Positions 1-8,288 of a stretch of 64,000 nt of DNA are shown here, in pieces. Made by a program: the position numbers and the translations under genes. The stretch is from Serinicoccus kebangsaanensis (lineage in GTDB: Bacteria > Actinomycetota > Actinomycetes > Actinomycetales > Dermatophilaceae): assembly GCF_008919445.1 (NCBI RefSeq), contig NZ_VSLG01000015.1, forward strand, positions 1 through 64,000, written 5' to 3'. Position 1 is the stretch's first letter; each line of letters starts with the position of its first letter. The notes below the pieces were generated by a model. The model saw nothing but the letters and a program-made list of their open reading frames with translations. It ran no database searches and was not told the DNA's origin.

Positions 1-2
1 CC

Positions 3-68
3 ACCCCCGCCGAGGCCATGGCCGAGCTACTCTCACTCACACCACCCGGTGTTGCAACCACGCTCTGA
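3..68 (+). CDS. C-terminal tail of an unidentified gene (partial)
   Basis: An open frame runs in from the left edge and stops at TGA 66-68. It would encode about 21 residues ending in PPGVATTL. Codons such as CTA, TCA and ACA are unusual for this genome, so it may be noncoding sequence that happens to be open. The product cannot be named. If real, it lies about 160 nt upstream of the dihydroxyacetone kinase operon on the same strand. Confidence 0.3.
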   Translation, partial: TPAEAMAELLSLTPPGVATTL

Positions 69-229
69 GACCGCCACACCTGGGCCGGTCGGGCCGGGCG
101 CGTCGTCAGCCGTGGCGTCCACGGAGGTGACCCGGGGAAGGGGCACCGCGCTGTGCGCTGCTGACGGGCGGGGCGCCGACCGGCGGCGGGGCATACCCGG
201 GAGCACCTTTCCATGGCAGAGTGACGCCT

Positions 230-1231
230 ATGAAGAAGCTGCTGAACGACCCCGCTGACGTGGTCGTCGAGGCCCTGGCCGGGATGGCCGCGGCCCACCC
301 CGACCACCTGCGCGTCGACCTCGACCACAAGCTCGTGCTGCGGGCCGACGCGCCGGTCTCCGGCAAGGTCGCCCTCGTCTCCGGCGGAGGCTCCGGTCAC
401 GAGCCCCTCCACGGCGGGTTCGTCGGGCGAGGGATGCTCGACGCCGCCTGCGCGGGAGAGGTCTTCACCTCGCCCGTCCCCGACCAGATCCTCGCGGCGA
501 CGACCGCCGTCGACGGTGGGGCCGGGGTGCTGCACATCGTCAAGAACTACACCGGCGACGTGATGAACTTCGAGATGGCCGCGGAGCTGGCCGGCGAGTC
601 GGGCATCCAGGTCGAGGCGGTCGTCACCGACGACGACGTCGCGGTCCAGGACAGCCTCTACACCGCCGGCCGCCGCGGCGTCGGCGTCACGGTCCTGCTG
701 GAGAAGATCGTCGGCGCCGCCGCCGAGGAGGGGCAGGACCTCGCCGCCTGCGCCGAGCTCGCGCGTCGGGTCAACGCCGGCGGTCGCTCGATGGGGATCG
801 CCCTCACCTCCTGCACCGTCCCGGCGGCCGGCAAGCCGACCTTCGAGCTCGCCGAGGACGAGATGGAGATCGGGATCGGCATCCACGGTGAGCCCGGCCG
901 GTCGACGGAGAAGCTCGCGCCGGCCCAAGAGGTCGCGGCCCGGCTCGTGGAGCCGGTCCTGGCGGACCTGTCGGTGGAGCGCGGCGAGTCGGTCATCGCC
1001 TTCGTCAACGGCATGGGCGGGACCCCGCTGCTGGAGCTCTACCTCATGTACGGCGAGGTGAAGCGGCTGCTGGACGAGGCAGGGGTGACGGTGGCCCGGT
1101 CCCTGGTGGGCAACTACATCACCTCCCTCGAGATGGCCGGGTGCTCGGTCACGCTGCTGCGCGCCGACGAGGAGATGGTGCGGCTCTGGGACGCCCCTGT
1201 GGACACTCCCGGCCTGCGATGGGGAGGATGA
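230..1231 (+). CDS. dhaK: Dihydroxyacetone kinase subunit DhaK
   Basis: This is the substrate-binding subunit of the PEP-dependent dihydroxyacetone kinase (333 aa, normal family length). It holds dihydroxyacetone as a hemiaminal on a histidine while DhaL transfers the phosphate. Visible signs are the N-terminal [16 protein letters not shown] start, the glycine-rich [16 protein letters not shown] loop and the GIHGEPGRS segment expected to carry the substrate-binding His. I chose ATG 230 because family members begin MKKL; an in-frame GTG at 221 would add three residues. It is followed at 4 nt by dhaL and then dhaM, clearly one operon. The 160 nt upstream contain small inverted repeats (for example CCGTG/CACGG near 110-125) but no riboswitch I recognise. 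Confidence 0.95.
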   Translation: MKKLLNDPADVVVEALAGMAAAHPDHLRVDLDHKLVLRADAPVSGKVALVSGGGSGHEPLHGGFVGRGMLDAACAGEVFTSPVPDQILAATTAVDGGAGVLHIVKNYTGDVMNFEMAAELAGESGIQVEAVVTDDDVAVQDSLYTAGRRGVGVTVLLEKIVGAAAEEGQDLAACAELARRVNAGGRSMGIALTSCTVPAAGKPTFELAEDEMEIGIGIHGEPGRSTEKLAPAQEVAARLVEPVLADLSVERGESVIAFVNGMGGTPLLELYLMYGEVKRLLDEAGVTVARSLVGNYITSLEMAGCSVTLLRADEEMVRLWDAPVDTPGLRWGG

Positions 1232-1235
1232 GCAC

Positions 1236-1862
1236 ATGGCTGACCTGACCGCATTCCAGTCCTGGATCACCACCTGCGCCACCGCGATCGCGGACCGTGC
1301 CGACGACCTCACCGAGCTGGACCGCGCGATCGGTGACGCCGACCACGGCAGCAACATGAAGCGTGGGATGAGCGCCTGCGCGCAGCTCGCCGAGCAGGAG
1401 GACTTCAGCAGCATCGACGCCTACCTCAAGAAGGTCGGTATGACGCTGGTCAGCACCGTCGGTGGCGCGTCCGGCCCGCTCTACGGCACCTTCTTCCTCC
1501 GGCTCGCGGGGCCGCTGGCGGCGAGCGAGCAGGTCGGTGCCCACGAGTTCGGCCAGGCGCTGCGCGCCGGGGTCGAGGGCATCGTCGCGCGGGGCAAGGC
1601 CGAGCTGGGTGACAAGACCATGTATGACGCGCTCTCGCCGGCGCTGGACGCCTTCGAGGAGGCGGCTGGCGCCGGTTCCGACCTCGCCGACGCGCTGCAG
1701 GCGGCCGCCCGGGCGGCCGCGGAGGGACGGGACGCGACGGAGCCGATGGTCGCGCGCAAGGGTCGCGCGTCCTACCTCGGCGAGCGCAGCGTCGGTCACC
1801 AGGACCCCGGCGCCACGAGTGCCACCCTGCTCGTCGAGGCCGCCGCACAGACGCTGACGTGA
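1236..1862 (+). CDS. dhaL: Dihydroxyacetone kinase ADP-binding subunit DhaL
   Basis: DhaL (208 aa) carries a permanently bound Mg-ADP that accepts phosphate from DhaM and passes it to dihydroxyacetone on DhaK, giving dihydroxyacetone phosphate for glycolysis. The nucleotide/metal motif AIGDADHGSNMKRGM lies near residue 30. The SGPLYGTFFLR segment and a C-terminal DPGATSATLLVEA stretch are typical. It starts 4 nt after dhaK and ends 10 nt before dhaM. The presence of dhaM next door indicates the PEP-driven type rather than the ATP-driven single-chain kinase. Confidence 0.95.
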   Translation: MADLTAFQSWITTCATAIADRADDLTELDRAIGDADHGSNMKRGMSACAQLAEQEDFSSIDAYLKKVGMTLVSTVGGASGPLYGTFFLRLAGPLAASEQVGAHEFGQALRAGVEGIVARGKAELGDKTMYDALSPALDAFEEAAGAGSDLADALQAAARAAAEGRDATEPMVARKGRASYLGERSVGHQDPGATSATLLVEAAAQTLT

Positions 1863-1872
1863 GGGCGATGCG

Positions 1873-4347
1873 ATGATCTCCCTGGTCGTCGTCTCGCACA
1901 GCCGACCGCTCGCCCGGGCGGCTGCGGCCCTCGCTGCCGAGATGGGCACCGGCGGCGGACCACGGGTCGAGATCGCCGCCGGGCTGGACGAGGAGACCAC
2001 CGGCACCGACGGGGTGGCCATCGCGGAGGCGATCGGTCGGGCCGACGAGGCGTCCGGGGGAGACGGGGTGCTCGTCCTGCTCGACCTCGGCAGCGCGGTG
2101 CTCTCGGCGGAGATGGCGCTGGAGATGGTGGACCCGGAGGTCGCCGACAGGGTGCGGCTCAGCGCCGCCCCGCTGGTGGAGGGACTGGTCGCGGCCACCG
2201 TCGCCGCCGGCGCGGGAGGCGACCTCGAGCGCTGCGCCGAGGAGGCGCGGAGGGGCACCGAGGCCAAGCGGACGCACCTCGGCGAGCCGGACGGGGCGCA
2301 GCCCTCCGCCCCGAAGGACGACGGGGACCAGCCCTGCGAGTGGGACTGCATCGAGGTCTCGGTCACGATGGAGCACGGCCTGCACGCGCGCCCGGCCGCG
2401 CGGCTGGTGGCCGCCGCGGGCTCGGTGGCGCCGGACACCCGGGTGCGGGTGCGCAACCAGACGACCGGGACCGGGCCGGTGGACGCGTTGAGCCTCTCGT
2501 CGGTGGCCACCCTGGCCGCCCGGCAGGGCCACGTCCTGCGGGTCGAGGCGACCGGCGACCGCGCAGGTGCGGTGCTCCAGGAGATCGAGCACCTGGCCAG
2601 GACCGCCTTCGGTGACGAGCCCGGCCCGGCGCAGCCGCTCGCGGACGTCGAGGTCCCCGCGCCGGCGGTGTCCGACCAGCCGGGGGTGGCAGGGTCCGGG
2701 CTGGAGGCGGCGATGGGTCCGGCGGTGCTGGACCGCACCGTGCCCGAGCCGGAGGAGCGGGAGGCCGACACCCCCCAGGTGGAGCAGGAGCGGCTGGACG
2801 CGGCGGTCCACGAGGCCTTGGCGCGACTCGGGGAGCTGGCGCAGCACGCGCGACGGCACCTCGGGCAGGGGCAGGCGGAGGTCTTCGACGCGCACGCCAC
2901 GTTGGTGCGTGACCCCGAGCTGGCGCGCGACGTGGGCTCCCGGATCCAGCAGGGACAGACCGCGGCCGTGGCCTGGCAGGGTGCCGTCGGGGACGTGGCG
3001 GAGCGCTTCGAGCGGCTGCCGGACCCCTACCTCCAGCAGCGGGCGCAGGACGTGCGCAGCGTCGGGGACCGGGTGATGCGGATCCTGCTCGGGGTCGCCG
3101 AGCCGGAGTCGCTCGGCGAGGGCGTGCTCGTGGTCGACGAGCTCGACCCGGCGATCGCCATCTCGCTGGACGCGGCTGCCGTCCAGGGGGTGGTGACTCG
3201 GCGGGGTGGTGCGCTGGGGCACGGGGTGCTCATCGCCCGGGCCCGCGGTGTGCCGGTGCTGACCGGCGCCGGGGAGCTCCCCGACGTGGCGGCCGGCACG
3301 ATGATCGCCTTCGACGTCCGGGCCGGGAGGCTCGAGATCGACCCGGCCCCCGAGGTCCAGGCGGCTTTCACCGAGATGCTCGACCGCCGCCGGCGCGAGC
3401 GGGAGCACGCCCTGGCCGACACCCACCTGCCGGTGGTGACCCGCGACGGTGCCCGGATCACGGTCAAGGCCAACGTGTCCTCGGTCGCGGTCGCCCGCCT
3501 CGGTGCCGGTCTCGGTGCCGAGGGCTCGGGACTGGTGCGCACCGAGGCGGTCTTCGCACAGTGGCACCGGGCGCCGACGGTGGACCAGCAGGTCGAGGTC
3601 TACACCGCCATCGCCGACGCCTTCGCACCGCACGCCGTGACCATCCGGACCTGGGACGTCGGCGGTGACAAGCCCCTCGACTTCATCCCCATCGCCGAGG
3701 AGGCCAACCCCTTCCTCGGGGTGCGGGGGATCCGCGCCTTCCGGGACGACCCCGCCCTGCTGCTGGACCAGCTCGAGGCCCTCTGCCGGGTGGGTCGGAC
3801 CCACCGGCTGAACGTGCTCTTCCCGATGGTCACCTCGGTGGACGACGTCGACTGGGCCAGGTCCCGGCTGCAGGAGGCGGCCCGCCGGGTCGGCCTCTCC
3901 GCACCCCCGCGCCAGCTCGGGGTCGGCATCATGGTGGAGGTGCCCGCGGTGGCGGTCCGCCTCGCCCGGCTGGCCCGGGGGCTGGACTTCATCTCGATCG
4001 GCAGCAACGACCTCAGCCAGTACACCCTCGCCGCCGAGCGCGGCAACCCGCAGGTGGCGCCGTGGTCGGACGCCCTGGACCCCGCCATCCTGCAGCTGAT
4101 CCGCACCATCTGCGACCGTGCGCCAGAGGGAGTCGTCGTCAGCCTGTGCGGGGAGCTGACCAGCGACCCCGACGTCGCCGGGCTCCTGGTCGGGCTTGGC
4201 GTGCGGGAGCTGAGCGCCTCCCCGAGCGCAGTGCCGACGGTCAAGGCGCGACTGCGGGCGGCCTCGCTGCGGGACCTGCAGGACCTCGCCGCCGGAGCGG
4301 TCGCGGCGCGCGACGCCGCGGCCGTGCGGGACCTGCTGCTCACCTGA
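1873..4347 (+). CDS. dhaM: DhaM-HPr-enzyme I triple fusion phosphotransferase
   Basis: This 824-aa protein joins three PTS modules. Residues 1 to about 135 are the DhaM EIIA-type domain with its active His in VVSHSRPLA. Residues about 158-247 are an HPr domain with EHGLHARPAAR around the active His. Residues about 275-824 are enzyme I: a phosphohistidine segment RRGGALGHGVLIAR near 444, the RTWDVGGDKPLDF and LGVRGIR regions, SIGSNDLSQYTLAAERGN, and the acid/base Cys in SLCGELTSDP near 757. All catalytic residues appear present, so the chain should carry phosphate from PEP to DhaL alone. E. coli DhaM has the same order but, from what I know, a truncated enzyme I part. An ATG at 1868 is out of frame. 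The gene converges on the alkB-like gene with a 7-nt gap and no evident terminator. Confidence 0.93.
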   Translation: MISLVVVSHSRPLARAAAALAAEMGTGGGPRVEIAAGLDEETTGTDGVAIAEAIGRADEASGGDGVLVLLDLGSAVLSAEMALEMVDPEVADRVRLSAAPLVEGLVAATVAAGAGGDLERCAEEARRGTEAKRTHLGEPDGAQPSAPKDDGDQPCEWDCIEVSVTMEHGLHARPAARLVAAAGSVAPDTRVRVRNQTTGTGPVDALSLSSVATLAARQGHVLRVEATGDRAGAVLQEIEHLARTAFGDEPGPAQPLADVEVPAPAVSDQPGVAGSGLEAAMGPAVLDRTVPEPEEREADTPQVEQERLDAAVHEALARLGELAQHARRHLGQGQAEVFDAHATLVRDPELARDVGSRIQQGQTAAVAWQGAVGDVAERFERLPDPYLQQRAQDVRSVGDRVMRILLGVAEPESLGEGVLVVDELDPAIAISLDAAAVQGVVTRRGGALGHGVLIARARGVPVLTGAGELPDVAAGTMIAFDVRAGRLEIDPAPEVQAAFTEMLDRRRREREHALADTHLPVVTRDGARITVKANVSSVAVARLGAGLGAEGSGLVRTEAVFAQWHRAPTVDQQVEVYTAIADAFAPHAVTIRTWDVGGDKPLDFIPIAEEANPFLGVRGIRAFRDDPALLLDQLEALCRVGRTHRLNVLFPMVTSVDDVDWARSRLQEAARRVGLSAPPRQLGVGIMVEVPAVAVRLARLARGLDFISIGSNDLSQYTLAAERGNPQVAPWSDALDPAILQLIRTICDRAPEGVVVSLCGELTSDPDVAGLLVGLGVRELSASPSAVPTVKARLRAASLRDLQDLAAGAVAARDAAAVRDLLLT

Positions 4348-4354
4348 GTGCCGC

Positions 4355-4990
4355 TCAGCGCACCCCACGCGGGCGGAACTGGATGCTGATCCTCGGGCCG
4401 ACGGGGGTGCTGGTCTTCGGCACGCAGTGGTCCCACGTGCGCTGGCAGGACCCGCCCATGACGAGCAGGTCGCCGTGGCCCACGACGTGCCGGATGCTGC
4501 GGCCGCCACCCCGGGGCCGCAGCAGCAGCGCTCGCGGCGCCCCCAGCGAGACGATGGCCACCATCGTGTCGTGCTCCTTGCTCCGACCGATGCGGTCGCC
4601 GTGCCAGGCGACGCTGTCCCGGCCGTCGCGGTAGAGGCACATCCCCGCGGTGACGAAGGGTTCACCGAGCTCACCGGCATACCTCGCGCCCAGGTCCAAC
4701 CGTGCCTGCTCGAGGACCGGGTCCGGCAGGCGCTCGCCCTCGGCGTAGAAGCGGAGCAGTCGCGGCGTGGTCACCTGCTTGTCCCACATCTGACGCTGCT
4801 CGCCGTGCCACTCGACGCCCGCGGGGCCGCCGAGCGCGAGCCGGGAGAAGAGCTCGTCGGAGCCGGTGAGCCACCCGGGCCGCAGGTCGATCCAGGCGCC
4901 GTGGTCCAGGGTGGTGCGGCGGACCGCGTCCCCGAGCGGGCGCAGGCCGACCTCGTCGACCTGGTCGAGCAGCGACCCTTGCAGCATCAT
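4355..4990 (-). CDS. AlkB-like 2-oxoglutarate/Fe(II) dioxygenase
   Basis: This 211-aa protein resembles the AlkB family, which removes alkyl lesions from DNA or RNA bases by oxidative demethylation. The iron triad starts with His-x-Asp in SVAWHGDRIGRS. A later His lies in the TWDHCVPKT region, and the C-terminal RISIQFRPR supplies the arginines expected to bind 2-oxoglutarate. Two consecutive ATGs occur at 4990 and 4987, and I give the first. It is transcribed toward dhaM and away from recO, with about 90 nt between its start and recO. Substrate preference cannot be judged. Confidence 0.85.
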   Translation of the reverse strand: MMLQGSLLDQVDEVGLRPLGDAVRRTTLDHGAWIDLRPGWLTGSDELFSRLALGGPAGVEWHGEQRQMWDKQVTTPRLLRFYAEGERLPDPVLEQARLDLGARYAGELGEPFVTAGMCLYRDGRDSVAWHGDRIGRSKEHDTMVAIVSLGAPRALLLRPRGGGRSIRHVVGHGDLLVMGGSCQRTWDHCVPKTSTPVGPRISIQFRPRGVR

Positions 4991-5083
4991 GGGACCAGCA
5001 TAGAACAGGTGTTCGACATCCACCAGTGCTCGCGCCGGTGCGCCGCGCCGGGCGACCGTGCCCCGTGGTGGGACACTGGACGT

Positions 5084-5815
5084 ATGCCCACCTACCGTGA
5101 CGCCGCGATCGTGCTGCGGACCTACAAGCTGGGCGAGGCCGACCGGATCGTCATCCTGCTCGGTCGCACGAGGGGGCGGATCCGGGCGGTCGCCAAGGGC
5201 GTGCGGCGCACCTCCAGCAAGTTCGGGGCGCGACTGGAGCCGGGGATGGTCGTCGACGTCCAGTGCTACGAGGGGCGCAACCTGGACACCATCACCCAGG
5301 CCGACGGGTTGGCTCCCTACGGCGAGGCCATCTCCCACGACTACCCGTCCTACACCTCGGCCAGCGTCATGCTCGAGACCTGCGAGCAGCTCACCGAGGA
5401 GGGCGCGCCCGCGCTGCAGCACTTCCGGCTGCTGGCGGGGGGCCTGGCGGCGCTGGCCGCCGCCGAGCACGACCCTCGGCTGGTCCTCGACTCCTACCTG
5501 CTGCGTGCCCTGGCGATCGCCGGGTGGCGCGCCAGCTTCGCCGACTGCGCCCGGTGCGGGATGACCGGGCCGCACCGCGCCTTCCACGTGCCCTCCGGAG
5601 GCGTGGTCTGCCCGGTATGCCGTCCGCCCGGCTCGACCGCGCCCGCGCCGGAGACCCTGGCGCTGCTGTCGGCCCTGTTCACCAGCGACTGGTCGGTCGC
5701 CGACGCCAGCCAGCGGCGTCACCGGAGCGAGGCGAGCGGGATGGTCGCGGCATACCTGCAGTGGCACCTGGAGCGAGGCGTGCGCTCGCTGCGGCACCTG
5801 GAAAGGACGCCGTAG
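5084..5815 (+). CDS. recO: DNA repair protein RecO
   Basis: RecO (243 aa) helps load RecA on SSB-coated single strands in the RecFOR recombinational repair pathway. An N-terminal OB fold starts at MPTYRDAAIVLRTYKLGE. A zinc finger is visible as CARCG near residue 165 and CPVC about 20 residues later. A -10-like GACACT ends 6 nt before the ATG and there is no Shine-Dalgarno, so the message may be leaderless. It is followed without spacing by uppS (stop TAG then ATG), a pairing often seen in actinobacteria. Confidence 0.95.
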   Translation: MPTYRDAAIVLRTYKLGEADRIVILLGRTRGRIRAVAKGVRRTSSKFGARLEPGMVVDVQCYEGRNLDTITQADGLAPYGEAISHDYPSYTSASVMLETCEQLTEEGAPALQHFRLLAGGLAALAAAEHDPRLVLDSYLLRALAIAGWRASFADCARCGMTGPHRAFHVPSGGVVCPVCRPPGSTAPAPETLALLSALFTSDWSVADASQRRHRSEASGMVAAYLQWHLERGVRSLRHLERTP

Positions 5816-6598
5816 ATGCCCCGCGCACCCTTCGCCCACCCCTCGGGTGCGCGGCCTCCGGCGATCCCCACCGAGCTGGTGCCGCGGCACGTGGCGATCG
5901 TCATGGACGGCAACGGGCGCTGGGCCAACCAGCGCGGGCTGAAGCGCACCCAGGGGCACGAGGCGGGGGAGGCCTCGCTGCTGGACGTCATCGCCGGCGG
6001 GATCGAGATCGGCGTGAAGTGCATCAGCGCCTACGCCTTCTCGACCGAGAACTGGCGCCGCAGCCCGGACGAGGTGCGTTTCCTCATGGGGTTCAACCGG
6101 GCCGTCATCCACCGTCGCCGCGAGGAGCTCGACTCCTGGGGGGTGCGGGTCGTGTGGTCCGGGCGCCGGCCGCGGCTCTGGAAGTCGGTCATCTCCGAGC
6201 TGGAGTCCGCCGAGCGCCAGACCCGCGACAACGACGTGATCACGCTCAACTTCTGCGTCAACTACGGCGGCCGGGCCGAGCTGGCCGACGCCGTGCGCCG
6301 GATCGCGGACGACGTCAAGTCCGGCCGGCTCGCGCCCCGCGGGGTGGACGAGCGCACGATCGGCCGCTACCTCTACCACCCCGACGTCCCCGACGTGGAC
6401 CTCTTCCTGCGCAGCTCGGGGGAGCAGCGCACCTCCAACTTCCTGCTGTGGCAGAGCGCCTATGCCGAGATGGTCTTCCAGGACGTGCTCTGGCCGGACT
6501 ACGACCGGCGCGACCTGTGGGCGGCGATCGAGCAGTATGCCTCGCGCGACCGCCGCTACGGCGGCGCCGTGGACACCCCCGACCCCACGCGGGAGTGA
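5816..6598 (+). CDS. uppS: Isoprenyl transferase (undecaprenyl/decaprenyl diphosphate synthase family)
   Basis: This cis-prenyltransferase (260 aa) extends allylic diphosphates with isopentenyl diphosphate to make the lipid carrier for cell-wall synthesis. The signature [17 protein letters not shown] near residue 22 includes the catalytic Asp. A later [18 protein letters not shown] motif binds the homoallylic substrate. Chain length cannot be told from sequence. The ATG directly follows the recO stop, so the two are co-translated. The last codons lie inside the left arm of the long palindrome at 6583-6674. Confidence 0.95.
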   Translation: MPRAPFAHPSGARPPAIPTELVPRHVAIVMDGNGRWANQRGLKRTQGHEAGEASLLDVIAGGIEIGVKCISAYAFSTENWRRSPDEVRFLMGFNRAVIHRRREELDSWGVRVVWSGRRPRLWKSVISELESAERQTRDNDVITLNFCVNYGGRAELADAVRRIADDVKSGRLAPRGVDERTIGRYLYHPDVPDVDLFLRSSGEQRTSNFLLWQSAYAEMVFQDVLWPDYDRRDLWAAIEQYASRDRRYGGAVDTPDPTRE

Positions 6599-6674
6599 CC
6601 ACGGGATAGCACAACCCTCATCGGCGAACTTCCCGATGAAGGTTGTGCTATGCCGTGGTCACTCCCGGGTGGGG
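6583..6674. repeat. Long palindrome, family A copy 1 (42-nt arms)
   Basis: Arms 6583-6624 and 6633-6674 are inverted copies with only 3 mismatches in 42, around an 8-nt loop. The left arm includes the uppS stop codon. The core ACCACGGGATAGCACAACC recurs in the palindrome at 51329-51392. Both copies sit between convergent genes, which suggests a bidirectional terminator or a dispersed palindromic repeat. No transposase is nearby. Confidence 0.9.
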
Positions 6675-6728
6675 TCGGTGCCGGCGGGGGGAGGGAGTGC
6701 CGGCCGGGAGCAGGGGGAGCGGGGGAGG

Positions 6729-8111
6729 TCAGCGACGGCGGGCGAGGACGATGTGCTCCGGCGAGTCCGGCCGCGCCGCGGAGCCGTCCCAGTCGCCGGC
6801 GACCTCGAGGACCTCGAAGCCGGTCCGGGCGAGGCTCTCCTCGAGCTCGGCACGGGTGCGGAAGCGCAGGGTCTCCGGGTAGGCGAGGTGGCCGTCCTCC
6901 AGCACGGTGTGCCCGACGTGCGTCACGACCGGCCCGCGGGGCTCCCCGCCGACCTCGCCGGGCGGCTGCTCGACCCGGTCGACCTGCGCCCACGCGGTGA
7001 CCTCCCCGCCGCGCGGGTGGGGGTATGTCGTGCGCGTCGCCTCGGGCGTCCATCCTTCCCACGCCCGCGCCGCCGGGTTGCGGGAGTCGAAGGCCAGATG
7101 GCCGCCCGGGGCGAGATGCCGGTGGAGGTGCCCGAGCGTCGCCTCCCAGTCCTCGTCGGTGGTGAGGTACTGCGCCACGTGGGCCGTCATCACGACCAGG
7201 TCAGCGGCTTCGTCCGGGAGGGCGTCGGCATACCCGTGCACCCAGGTCACCCGCTCCGCGCCAGGCTTGCGGCGGGCCACGTCGAGACTGGCGCGGGCGG
7301 GCTCCAGCCCCGTGACGTCGTGCCCGTCGGCCGCAAGGGCGACCGCCAACGTGCCCGTGCCGCACCCGACGTCGGTGACCCGGTGCGCCGCGAGCCGGGC
7401 GGCCAGGCCACGGAAGTAGTCGTGGTCCCAGGTCCCGGCGTTCTCCACGTCGTAGAGCTCGGCCAGGCGCGGGTCCTCCGGCCAGGCGGTGACGTCCAGC
7501 CGGCGCAGGTAGCGGCGGCACTGGTGCACCCTGGCGAAACGCGCTCGCCAGACCTGCGGGTCCTCGTCCGGGCCGTGGAAGAAGCCCTTGACCGGCGCCC
7601 CGAGCCCGTAGGGCGCGTCGAAGCCCTCGTCGCCGTGGGCGTCGGCGCGCTGCTCGTCCCCACCGCGGTAGACGTGCAGGTAGGTCTGGTCGACGAGGAA
7701 GCCCTGCGCGGCATACCAGCCGCACGCCTCGGGGTCCTCCCGGGTCCAGGCGTCGATCCAGGCGAGGCCGCGGCCGCGCAGCCGACCCAGCGCCTCGTCG
7801 AGCAGTGCGCCCGCGACCCCGGCGCGCTGGTGGTCCGGGTGCACGGCGACGGTGTCGATCGTCGCGACCGACGCCCCGCCCTCGTCCTCCCAGAGCTCGA
7901 CGTCGAGGACGCCGACCACCTCCTCCTCCCCGGGGGTGCTCATGCCCTCCGGCCTGGGCGCGACGGCGACCAGCTGCACGGACGGCCCGTCGAAGGTCGT
8001 GCGCCGGTCCTTGACGTCGTCGAAGTAGGAGGAGCCGAGGAAGGACAGCGCCCGGCAGCGCAGCCAGGACGGCTCGTCGACGTCGGCGTAGTCGCGGATG
8101 GTGAACCCCAT
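6729..8111 (-). CDS. GNAT acetyltransferase fused to SAM-dependent methyltransferase
   Basis: This 460-aa protein has two enzymatic halves. Roughly residues 1-165 look like a GNAT acetyltransferase, with a DTVAVHPDHQRAGVAGALL acetyl-CoA loop. After a linker, residues about 235-460 form a class I methyltransferase with motif I DVGCGTGTLAVALA and a LHRHLAPGGHLAFDSRNP segment. Neither substrate can be inferred. A split into two genes is not supported because the frame is continuous with no internal ribosome site evident. It lies downstream of zur on the same strand, separated by 177 nt containing a palindrome and a G-rich tract. It converges on uppS. Confidence 0.8.
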   Translation of the reverse strand: MGFTIRDYADVDEPSWLRCRALSFLGSSYFDDVKDRRTTFDGPSVQLVAVAPRPEGMSTPGEEEVVGVLDVELWEDEGGASVATIDTVAVHPDHQRAGVAGALLDEALGRLRGRGLAWIDAWTREDPEACGWYAAQGFLVDQTYLHVYRGGDEQRADAHGDEGFDAPYGLGAPVKGFFHGPDEDPQVWRARFARVHQCRRYLRRLDVTAWPEDPRLAELYDVENAGTWDHDYFRGLAARLAAHRVTDVGCGTGTLAVALAADGHDVTGLEPARASLDVARRKPGAERVTWVHGYADALPDEAADLVVMTAHVAQYLTTDEDWEATLGHLHRHLAPGGHLAFDSRNPAARAWEGWTPEATRTTYPHPRGGEVTAWAQVDRVEQPPGEVGGEPRGPVVTHVGHTVLEDGHLAYPETLRFRTRAELEESLARTGFEVLEVAGDWDGSAARPDSPEHIVLARRR

Positions 8112-8151
8112 GGTGCTGGTGAGGCTAGGGAGTCGGCGATCGTGGCCGCAA

Positions 8152-8209
8152 CCGGATTTCGACCTCTGTTTCTCGTGCCATGGCAGCAGAAGCAGTAGTC
8201 GAATTCCGG
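8152..8209. repeat. Imperfect 58-nt palindrome centred on GCCATGGC
   Basis: Arms of 29 nt meet with no loop at 8180/8181 and pair at 23 of 29 positions. It lies about 80 nt past the 3' end of zur and just before the start of the GNAT-methyltransferase gene. Its sequence is unrelated to the palindromes at 6583 and 51329. It may be a terminator for the znu-zur message or an operator. Confidence 0.7.
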
Positions 8210-8230
8210 TGGCTGGAGGGGGGCCGAGGA

Positions 8231-8256
8231 GGGGCCGGGGAGGGGCCGGAGAGGGG
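8231..8256 (+). other. Potential G-quadruplex tract
   Basis: Four runs of GGGG separated by CC, A and CCGGAGA meet the usual G4 pattern of four guanine runs with short loops. The tract sits in a purine-rich stretch (about 8213-8290) directly after the zur stop codon. The plus strand is the template for zur read-through, so a quadruplex there could hinder RNA polymerase. Such tracts arise easily at this GC content. Confidence 0.5.
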
Positions 8257-8288
8257 CTGAGGAGGGATGAGGCCGCAAGAGGGAGGGG

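Noticed and set aside
69-229. Riboswitch upstream of dhaK
   Set aside because: There are a few short inverted repeats but no conserved core of any riboswitch class I know.
1450-4680. Long open minus-strand frames opposite dhaL and dhaM
   Set aside because: The protein has low complexity, is Arg/Pro/Gly-rich and has no family features. The plus-strand genes are unmistakable.
4988-6379. N-terminal extension of the AlkB-like protein opposite recO and uppS
   Set aside because: The extension is antisense to two clear genes. The family start corresponds to the ATGs at 4990/4987.
6583-6674. Terminal inverted repeats of an insertion sequence
   Set aside because: The arms are only 8 nt apart with no transposase between them, and no target duplication is visible.
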